A stretch of DNA of 64,000 nucleotides, from positions 51,210,501 through 51,274,500 of the forward strand of contig NC_077240.1 of NCBI RefSeq assembly GCF_947179165.1, read 5' to 3'. Numbering within the stretch: position 1 is the stretch's first letter; every line of letters begins with the position of its first letter. Source of the DNA: Solanum dulcamara (lineage: Eukaryota; Streptophyta; Magnoliopsida; Solanales; Solanaceae). Positions 47,285 to 56,520 of this stretch are shown here, piece by piece. A model generated the notes under the pieces. That model did not search any database and was not told where the DNA came from. It worked only from the letters and a program-made list of their open reading frames with translations. A program made the translations under genes and the position numbers.

Positions 47285-48842
47285 GGTGTTACATGTTGTA
47301 TATACTTAAAACTTCAGCAATTTAAACCAAAAACAAAAGAGAAACCCTAGGAAGTCTATAGGAGGGGCGACGACCAAGAGAGAAAAAGGTAAGGTTCCCA
47401 ATTTCATTCCATGAATTAATTATTTAATGTATGCCACGGTGATATAAAGGTGTTTAATAAAGTAAAATTTCATTTTGGGGCAGCAAGGAAGTAATACAAA
47501 CAGTCCGCTAAGTTTCAGCATGTTAAGAGAACTTCGGAGGTGCATTTCGATAAATTTTTAAAAAGGTAAGGTCTTCTCTTTCAAAGTGGAGTTAATAAGG
47601 TTGTTATGGATTGTATTAAATGTCTTAAATGAAGCAAGAAATAAGAAAATTACATAAGTATGCTTGGCGTTAGAAATAAACTAAATTGAAGTCGTTTTAG
47701 TTAAATCAAAGTTGAGTAGTGTGCTGTGATTGTGGTGCTGCTGATTGGAGGTGTTTGGTAGTGTGTTTCAGGGATGTAACATGGTCTAAATAGGTCATGG
47801 GTTCTTCTAGTTGAATCCACACGGCCCTCTGTTTCGTGTGGTTAAATTTTTTATGAAATACAGACTAAAAACTCTATTTTGATATCGTAGTTTTAAGCGA
47901 GTTGTTTGGGACTTGTTTTGTGTAATGTTTAAGTTGTGTATTTGTGTATTGGCTGCTGTTTGTTGTTTTTAATATGGATTCTAAGGTTTGGAGGTTAAAA
48001 CGGAAGTGTGTATAGGGCAAGTTATAAGAGAGGTGCTGCCCGATTTCTCTTAACTTCTTAACTAACTTATAAACTAGTCGAGAAAGGAAAACAAGGAAAT
48101 GATTCCTATGGATACTTGAATACAAATGTAGGAACTAGATAGTCGAAGGTTATTAATATGATTATTATATTCATGTTAAATAGGTTCAGAGGACGACGAC
48201 GCGAACGTTGTTATGAGAAACCCATAAGAGGTATGTAAATCCTATCTCTTCTTTCTTTTGGCATGTCTTCAAGTTAAGTAATAAATGATATGAGCTTGAG
48301 GGTAAAATGTAGTCATAAATGCCAAGCGTAATTCACAGTCCTTATTTATTTCTTGATGAAAGCCCTTTATAGTAATTGAGCTAGGGCTTCTCAAGCCTTC
48401 CATACATTAGGAAGTGATAAGTATGTAAAGTTATCTTTCTTCTCTTTTGGCATATCTTAGATGTAAGTATTATATATGTGAAATTGGGAGTTATTCCATT
48501 CTTAAAGCTCTGAGTATGAGTTAAGACTCTTCTTCACTTCGTACTGATTAGAACTCCTGTAATAAGTTAATTCATTACCTTTCATGTCTTCTATATGATT
48601 AAAAGTAATACATGTAAAACTTGTCTTTTTCTACTTATAGAAAGACTAGACTATAAGAAATATAGGTCATAGATTTGGAGGTGACTCCATTTATAAGTTC
48701 TGGGTATAACTCATGACTTGTAGTCACTTCTAAATATTAAATGTCTGAAAGTAGTTAAACTTCTATTCTCGAGCCTTCTTTATAGTGAATAGTAAGTGGA
48801 GATATCAACTCCTATTCCAAAAGGCTCTACAGTGATAAATGT

Positions 48843-48929
48843 TTCTGATTGCATAAGTTGTGTCTCTGATTACATGAGTTAGGTTTATGATTGCATAACT
48901 GGTGTCTTTGGTTACACGAGCTATGTGGC
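48843..48929 (+). repeat. 22-bp tandem, four units, RE9 5' LTR
   Basis: Four head-to-tail units (22, 22, 21 and 22 bp) of the form TCTGATTGCATAAGTTGTG with core GATT(G/A)CAT(A/G)A. The same array is at 54858-54943 in the other LTR, so it predates insertion. Confidence 0.75.
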
Positions 48930-50375
48930 ATTGTCTTCATACATGCCTGTGATTACTGAGGCCCCAATTGATGTAATCCCTAATGACATCTAAAGGGTTC
49001 TTCAGATAATTATTTTCTTGGTCTTCAGGTGATGGTTCACTTGACTGTTTCATTGAGTCTCAGAGGGTGACTTAGTTGCATATTGTTTCTTACTACTCTC
49101 CTCAAGCATGTTGTAACCCTTTTTTCTCCATGTCCCATGATGGGTTGGATATTATATCGGGCGTAGCTTTACTTCTTCTTTTACCGAGTTTTGGGCCAGA
49201 TACGTATTATTCCATGTACGAGGAGAAGATTCTGTACGTGAGGCATGATAATATGTTATTATGATACTATTATTCACCGAGTCCCACGCCGAATATACTA
49301 TAATGGTTTGTGTTGTAATATGATGGTATATATGTGATGGTATATATGTGATGGTATGTGTGCTGAAATAAGGTGGTATATGTTGTAATATGATAATATG
49401 TGTGTGATGGTATGTGTGGTGAAATAAGGTGGTGTGTGTTATAATAACTAGGTACGTATGTATATAATGCTGGTATGCTATAGATGTACCCCACTCCTTT
49501 CGCCGAGTCCCTCACTAAAGAGTCGGATACCTTATGTAGGCATGCATATGAAAATATAGTGATACATTTGTCACATCGAGACCCATAATGAACTAGAGGT
49601 AATATGATGACATATAGGATAAGATTATACCGTATACAATGAAATAATATCATATACGATGATATGATGAAGTAATATATGTGATGATATGATTACATGT
49701 TAATATGATGAAATAATTATTACACCGAGTTCACTAGATGGCCGGCTACAGTCTATGCGAATGTATATGACTACATGTCCTAAGATGCAGGTACAGTGAG
49801 TTGTTAAATGTTATATTTGTTTCCTGCATCCCTATTTCAGTTGTTATCTTAGTTATGATGTGTTATGCTTTACATACTCAGTACATATATCTTACCAACC
49901 CTCCGTTCTCTAGGGGGCTGCATTTCATACCCATAGGTACAGATGTTTATTTTGGAGATCTTCCAACTTAGGACTTCCATGCAACTATGTTGGAAGTGCT
50001 CTACTGTTTTGGAGCCTAGCTTTTTATGTTGGTTATTTGATGTATATATTTCTTTAGTCAAGGGTACGGCAGGGCCCTTGTCCCTCTATATGATATAGTT
50101 AATACTCCTAGAGGTATGTAGACATATATATGTGGGTTGTTTGTAAGTTGGTTTCAATTGTGCCTATATGATGCATTGTAAATATTTTTATGTTATGGAA
50201 GCCTTATCGGCTTGTGTGCCCTTTATGATAGGATACAAATAAAATAGGCTATGTGTAAAGAAGATGTAATGACCCATTGGGGTTCTTATATATAGTTTTT
50301 ATATCTGATAGGGATGTATTCGGGGGTCCAGTTCAGAATCCGGTCATGGCCTACGTGGTTGGGTCGTGACAAAAG

Positions 50376-50387
50376 TGGTATCAGAGC
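50376..50387 (+). other. RE9 primer-binding site
   Basis: TGGTATCAGAGC, 12 of 12 to the initiator tRNA-Met complement, four bases after the LTR end. The following AGTTCATCCT is also shared with RE2. Confidence 0.9.
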
Positions 50388-52100
50388 AGTTCATCCTCAG
50401 AATGTCTATAGACCGTATCTAGTAAAGTCTTCTTTATCAGTGTGTTGTGTACCACATCTATAAATAGGAGGCTATAGGATATTTAGGATATTACATTCTT
50501 TCATATCTAAAATCGTGTGATAGAGCCGAGTTATAGAGAATGAAATTGCTCATACTAACCTGTGATTTTAGTAGAAGGATAGCATCGATAGAAGAAAGTA
50601 ACTAACGATAGTGGAAATTACAAAGCACGCAGGTAAGCAAAGCCATGTAGGAGATATGTCAGGTAAGGTGTGGTAATACGATTGACATGTAAAGGTGAAA
50701 GGTGAAAGGAAAAGTAGACAGGGCAGTATAATAGGTGCAGTTTAGTGGACATACGAGGTAAGTCCATCATCTTATACTATTATTGATATTGGGCACCCTG
50801 TGTGGCTTCTATGTAATATAATCTGAATATATATATTGGCCTTATGAAGCACTATTGGCATTTTCTGCGTGGAGGTATTGAGATAGTAAGAAATACAGAG
50901 GAAACTCTGCCCAAATTTTCCCAGAAATAGAAAAAAAAGAAGAAAGAATGAGCGAAAAGTTCATAGTATGCTTTGGAAGTTGATACTGATGGGATAAGGC
51001 TAGTGTTATGATGAAGCTCAAAGCACGGGTCATCAGAGTGTAAATACTCCTGAATGGAGAATTTGAGACAATTATAAACACTACCTAATTACTGATTGGG
51101 ATAAATAAAATGCATTGCTACCTCAAGGATACTACTCGAGTACCAGTGTTTAGACTAGATTTGGTACTATATATTGAGAATTTTTAAGTACCTCCCAATT
51201 GTGTTAAGGTTTCATACATGGGTAACCTAAAGTATAGATGGTAGAGAGAAAGATATGAATATGGTACAATATATCAAATATGTAGGGAAAACACTCATAT
51301 GCATCTGAAAAGTTGAAAATAAATAGACAATGTCATGGATACACCCTAAGGGGGGGAAGTGGATATGAGAAATACAAGCATGAGATGAATTCAACGGAAA
51401 TTACAACATGTTAATGTGAATACTTAAACTTCAAGTGAGACCCCATACTGGCACGAGCTAACGAGATCTAAAAGACAACAATAAACGTATAGAAGCCAAG
51501 ATGATATCTAAGATAGTGCTAGGAAATTATTATCAAAGACCTTGAATAGTATGACATCGAAGGATGGGTGCATACAAAAAGGGATGAATAAGATAAGAGA
51601 ATAATAATGAGTAACTTAAAGATATTGTAAGGGATAGCCAGGCTATACTTGACTAAAGGTTAAGATGTTGTCAAGAGCTATTGTCTACCAATATTGTGAC
51701 ATACCTGTAGCAAAAGAGAAAGGGGAAGAAGTCTCTCCTAAGGTAGAATATAAGAAAACTTAAGAGTAAGTAAAGGAAGCGAAATAAGTATAGAAAAATA
51801 GACTACAACTGCGTGTCAGTACAATGAAATATGTGGAGCAGAATAAGTCAATAGAAGGAAAGGCTATGAATAGAATTGCACACACTTTGTACAAAAGTGT
51901 ACAAGAAAAGTTATGCAACCTACGAATATTAGTATGATAATTATGAGATCAAGTGACTAGATGATAAAAATAATAAGAAGTCAGTAATTGCAATAGGATG
52001 TAGGGTAAGAGAACTAAAAAGAAAATCTGATTAAAGGCATAATAGAATATGCCTAAAGCATTACAAGTTTGGGTAAGAAAAATTGTATGATAGCTTAAAC
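50388..52100 (+). other. RE9 non-coding internal domain (about 1.7 kb)
   Basis: Purine-rich sequence without any gag, protease or reverse transcriptase motif in any plus frame. Collinear with the reverse complement of RE2 6016-7785: shared words include AGGAGGCTATA near the 5' end, CACCCTAAGGGGGGGAAGTGG, TACTGGCACGA, GATGGGTGCATA and GGATAGCCAGGCTA in the same order. The open frames here are short and read unrelated text. Confidence 0.75.
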
Positions 52101-52735
52101 AAAATTGAGTATCAGAAGCCTGGTGGCCTATTATAGGAAATGAAAATCTCGATTGGGATATGGAAAGCAATTAATGTGGATTGTAGTATAGGCTTACCTC
52201 ACATTCTATGGAAGTATAAGTTTATAGGGGTTATTGTTAATAGGCTGACGAAATCAAACCATTTCCTTCCAATTAAGACTACATATTCAATTGGGTACTA
52301 TACGAGACTGTATATCAGAGAAGTAGTAAGATTTCACGAAGTCCCCACATCTATTATCTCAGACAGGGAGGTTCAATTTGTGGCTAACTTCTGGAGATTA
52401 TTCCAAAAGGGATTGGGGACACAGGTGGATCTTAGCACCAACTTTTTCCCTCAAGCTAATGGATAGGCCGAGCACACTATACCGAAGCCACAAGATAAGT
52501 TGCAGGCCGACATTATTAACTTCAGAAATAACTGGAGTGATCACTTGTCACTTATTGAAGTTGCTTATAATAGAATCCAAATTGCACCATATAAAGCTCC
52601 ATATGGTAGAGAGTGCAGAGAACTGATGGATTGGGTTGATAAATAAAAGGCCTGTGGATGACATCCATCATAGAGAGTTCTTGAAGTCCTCTTAAGACCT
52701 TATGAGGCTAGTTGACATTTGAGGACGAATGTTCT
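52101..52735 (+). pseudogene. RE9 integrase core remnant
   Basis: The open stretch 52140-52466 reads GIWKAINVDCSIGLPHILWK, VIVNRLTKSNHFLPIKTTYS, REVVRFHEVPTSIISDREVQ and LSTNFFPQANG followed by a stop just before A-E-H. Both catalytic Asp and the Glu position can be seen, but the stop splits them. After a frameshift NNWSDHLSLIEVAYNRIQ ends the core. The C-terminal domain is deleted: text jumps to the polypurine-proximal sequence near 52690. Confidence 0.8.
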
Positions 52736-52749
52736 AAAAGGGGTAAGGA
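52736..52749 (+). other. RE9 polypurine tract
   Basis: AAAAGGGGTAAGGA directly before the 3' LTR start TGTTATACCCC, preceded by GAGGACGAATGTTCT, as in RE2. Confidence 0.85.
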
Positions 52750-53106
52750 TGTTATACCCCATACTTTCGTACTTCAGAATGATTTCTTAAGTTTCTTAAA
52801 AGTTGCCGCGCGACCCAGCGTATCTTTGACGTAACCAAAAATCTCTAAGGAAGGGAGGATGTGATGCCCCATAGTAGGGAAGGTTGGAAATAGAGTTATA
52901 AGAATCCGAAAGGAGTTGGAGTCTAAGTAATGAGTCGTAGGAATCGACTTACCTGCGTAAGCTACCAACTTGGGTGTCTTAAATACTTAAGCTATTGGAC
53001 TGCATGTCGAGTTGACATAGCAAGGATTATATAGGTTCTTAAAGTGAGATGAGATTACGGACCCACAGAAGAGGCGGAAGGAGGCGTAGCACCTACTCGG
53101 AAGCAA

Positions 53107-53207
53107 GCAGGTGATGCACATACTTGGACTAAGTAGGTGATGCACCTACTTGGACCAAGTAGGTGACACACCTACTTAAGGTGGGTCCCTACACTGCCAC
53201 GTGGCAG
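53107..53207 (+). promoter_or_regulatory. RE9 3' LTR: three dyad units and perfect G-box palindrome
   Basis: Three 26-bp units (53107-53132, 53133-53158, 53159-53184) each carry AGGTG-N3-CAC(C/A)TACTT. With the preceding AA or GC, the middle and last units give perfect AAGTAGGTG/CACCTACTT arms. The 14-bp perfect palindrome CTGCCACGTGGCAG follows at 53194-53207. Confidence 0.65.
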
Positions 53208-54857
53208 CAAGTGAGTGGGTGCATGATTGAGGTGGCGCCCTAGGGGGCTACCACATGTCACCCCTAGGGGATTCCATTTTTTACCTCCTAGGATGCATAT
53301 ATATATGTGTTACATTATATACTTAAAATTTCAGCAATTTAAACCAAAAACAAAAGAGAAACCCTAGGAAGTCTAGAGAGGGGGGGGGATGGCCAAGAGA
53401 GAAAAAGGTAAGGTTCCCAATTTTGTTCCGTGAATTAATTATTTAAGGTATACTATAGTGATATAAAGGTGTTTAATAAAGTAAAATTTTATTTTGGGGC
53501 ATCAATGAAGTGATACAAATAGTCCGCTAAGTTTCAGCACATTAAGAGAACTTTTAAGGCACATTTCGACAAGTTTTGTACAAGGTAAGGTCTTTCCTTT
53601 CAAAGTGGAGTTAATAAGGTTTTTATGGAATGTATTACATGTATTAAACGAATCTGGAAGTAAGAAAATTGCATAAGTATGCTTGGCGTTAGAAACAAAC
53701 TAAATTAAAGTCGTTTTAGTTAAATCAAAGTTGAGTAGAGTGCTGTGATTATGGTGCTGTGGATTGGAGGTGGTTGGTAGTGTGTTACAGGTATGGAACA
53801 TGTTCTAAATAGGTCATGGGTAATTCTGGTTTCATCCACATGACCCTCCATTTTATGTGGTTAAAGGTTTTACAAAATAGATATTAAAAACCCTATTTTT
53901 GGTATCATAGTTTTAAGCGAGTTGTTTGGGACTTGTTTTGTGTAATGTTGAAGTGGTGTAATTTTCTATTGGCTTCTAGTTATTGTTGTTAATATGGCTG
54001 CTAAGGTTTGGAGGTTAAAACGGAAGTGTGGATAGGGCAAGTTATAAGGGAGGTGCTGCTCGATTTTAGTTAACTTCTTAACTAACTTATAAACTAGTCA
54101 AGAAAGGCGAATAAGGAAATGGTTCCTATGGATACTTGAATACAAATTAAGGAACTGGAGAGTCGAAGGTTATTAATATGATTATTATTTTTATGTTAAA
54201 TAGGTTCATAGGATGACAACGCGAACGTGGTTACGAGTAACCCATAAGAGGTATGTAAAGCCTATCTCTCCTTTCTTTTGGCATGTCTTCAAGTTAAGTA
54301 ATGAATGATATGAGTTTGAGGGTAAATCAAATCATAAATGCCAAACGTAATTCACGGTCCTTATTTACTTCTTGATGAAAGCACTTTATAGTAATTGAGC
54401 TAGGGCTTCTCAAACCTTCCATACGTTAGGAAGTGATATGTAAAGCTATCTTTCTTCTCTTTTGGCATATCTTAGATGTAAGTATTATATATGTGAAATT
54501 GGGATTTATTCCATTCGTAAAGCTCTTAGTATGAGTTAAGACTCCTGTTCACTTCCTACTGATTAGAACTCTTGTAATAAGTTGAGTCATTACCTTTCAA
54601 GTCTTCTATGTGATGAAAAGTAATACATGTAAAACTTGTATTTTCCTACTTCTAGAAAGATTGGACTATAAGTAATATAGGACATGGATTTGGAGGTGAC
54701 TCCATTTATAAGTTCTGGGTATAACTCATGACTTGTAGTCACTTCTAAATATTAAAGGTCTGAAAGTAGTTAAACTACTATTCTCAAGCCTTCTATATAG
54801 TGAATAGTAAGTGGAGATATCAACTTCTATTCCAAAAGTCTCTACAGTGATAAATGT

Positions 54858-54943
54858 TTCTGATTGCATAAGTTGTGTCGCTATTGCATGAGTTAGGTTT
54901 CTGATTGCATAACTGGTGTCTTTGGTTACACGAGCTATGTGGC
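54858..54943 (+). repeat. 22-bp tandem, four units, RE9 3' LTR
   Basis: Counterpart of 48843-48929 with the same four units and a few substitutions (second unit starts GCTATTGCATGAG). Confidence 0.75.
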
Positions 54944-56356
54944 ATTGTCTTGATACATGCCTGTGATTACTGAGGCCCCAATTAATGTAATCCCTAATGA
55001 CATCTAAAGGGTACTTCGGATAATTACTTTTCTGGTCTTTAGGTGATGGTTCACTTGACTATTTCATTGAGTCTCAGAGGGTGACTTATTTGCATATGGT
55101 TTCTTACTAATCTACTCATGCATGTTGTAACCCTTCTTTCTCCGCATCCCATGATGGGCCAGATATTATATTAGGCGTAGCTTTACTACTTCTTTTACCG
55201 AGTCCCGGTCCAGATACATATGATTCGATGTATGAGGAGAAGATTCCATACGTGAGGCATGGTAATATGTTATGATGATACAATTATTCACCGAGTCCTG
55301 GGCCAGCTGTACTATGATGGTATGTGTTGTAATATGATGGTATGTGTGGTGAAATAAGGTGGTATGTGTTGTAATATAATGGTATGTGTGTTATGATATG
55401 TGTGGTAAAATAAGGTGGTATGTGTTGTAATAGCTGGATACGTATGTATATAATGTTGGTACGCTATAGATTTATCCCACTCCTTTCACTGAGTCCCTCA
55501 CTAAAGTGCTGGATACATTATGTAGGCATGCATATAAAAATATAGTGATACATTTGTGACCTCGAACCCCATAATAAATCGGTGGTAATATGATGACATA
55601 TATGATAAGATTATACCATATACAATGAAATAATGTCATATACAAAGATATGATGAAGTAATATATATGATGATATGATGACATGTTAAGATGATGAAAA
55701 GATTATGACACCGAGTCCACTAGAGGGCTGAGTACAGTTTATGAGAATGTATATGACTACATGTCCTAAGATGCAGGTACAGTGAGTTGTTAAATGTTAT
55801 ATGTGTTTCCTGCATTCACATTTTAGTTGTTATCTCAATTATAATGCGTTATGCTTTACATATTCAGTACATATATCATACTGGCCCCCCGTTCTTTGGG
55901 AGGCTGTATTTTATGCCCACAGGTAGAGATGTTCATTTCGGAGATCCTCCAGCTTAGGACTTCCACTCAACTATGTTAGAAGTGCTCCACTGTTCCGGAG
56001 CCTAGCTTTTGATGCTGGTCATTTGATGTATATATTTATTTAGTCAGGGGTACAGTGGGGGTCCTGTCCCGCCATATGATACTGTTAATACTCTTAGAGG
56101 TCTGTAGACATGTTTATGTATGTTGTTTGTAAGTTGGTTTGAATTGTGCCTATACGACGCGTTGTAAATGTTTTTATGTTATGGCATCCTTGTCGGCTTG
56201 CGTGCCATTCATGATAGGATACAAATGAAAAAGGCTACATGTAAAGAAGATGTTATGACCCATTGGGGTTCTTATGTATAGTTCTTATATCTGATAGGGA
56301 TGTATACGGGGTCCAGGTCGGAACCCGGTCATGGCCTATGTGGTTGGATTGTGACA

Positions 56357-56520
56357 CAAACATGGGACATAATTGGATAAATAAGTGAAATTGGCCTAAT
56401 ACTTTGTAATTTTCATATTACCCTAACGTAGATCATGGAACTGACGTCTCATATAATCTAATTTGCTCAATGGAATGAACTTGTTCTTAAACATTTATGA
56501 AAACTCTGACCAAGTGATAG
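56357..56520 (-). pseudogene. RE7 gag, part on the far side of RE9
   Basis: Minus strand from 56519 reads PITWSEFS, a stop, MFKNKFIPLSKLDYMRRQF, HDLR, a stop, GNMKITKY and, after a stop, ANFTYLSNYVPCL. This is the conserved gag segment that precedes VVDPRKKVRQF at 46781. Stops are CAG- or GAG-to-TAG and AAG-to-TAA type changes. The start of gag and the 5' LTR are missing: at 56521 the RE10 LTR begins. Confidence 0.85.

Larger units (their letters stand above)
46782..50371 (+). repeat. RE9 5' LTR
   Basis: It starts TGTTATGCCCCATACTTTC and ends GGTTGGGTCGTGACA. Features in order: one dyad (47139-47164), CTGCCATGTGGCAG (near 47174-47187), TATAAATA (47277-47284), two GGTAAG sites near 47388 and 47565, a 22-bp four-unit tandem (48843-48929), a low-complexity ATGATGGTATGTG region (about 49305-49470), an ACCGAGTCC motif repeated near 49277, 49504 and 49735, and the C-run/G-run hairpin (about 49901-49917). 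Short open frames inside are not credible genes. Confidence 0.9.
46782..56356 (+). mobile_element. RE9: LARD-like non-autonomous gypsy element nested in RE7 gag
   Basis: LTRs of 3590 bp (46782-50371) and 3607 bp (52750-56356) flank only 2378 bp of internal sequence. A perfect primer-binding site and a clear polypurine tract are present, with 4 of 5 bases matching in the target duplication. The only protein relic is an integrase core. Internal text is collinear with RE2 except that RE9 lacks the integrase C-terminal tail that RE2 keeps. The host gag frame resumes across the insertion, which fixes both ends. Confidence 0.9.
52750..56356 (+). repeat. RE9 3' LTR
   Basis: It starts TGTTATACCCCATACTTTC and ends GGTTGGATTGTGACA; collinear with 46782-50371. 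Differences from the 5' copy: three dyad units instead of one (53107-53184), a perfect CTGCCACGTGGCAG (53194-53207), the TATA box changed to TATATATATG (53298-53308), and a different arrangement in the ATGATGGTATGTG region (about 55315-55460). The hairpin CCCCCCGTTCTTTGGGAGG is at about 55884-55902. Confidence 0.9.
38471..56520 (-). mobile_element. RE7: minus-strand gypsy element hit by two later insertions
   Basis: In element sense: gag piece 56520-56357, RE9 (46782-56356), rest of gag, protease, reverse transcriptase, RNase H and integrase (46781-43048), solo LTR RE8 (40054-43047), integrase tail (40053 to about 39855), 3' LTR (about 39850-38471). At both interruptions the reading frame of the older gene resumes in phase if the insert and one target copy are disregarded. 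The 5' LTR and gag start are absent at the junction with RE10. Confidence 0.85.
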
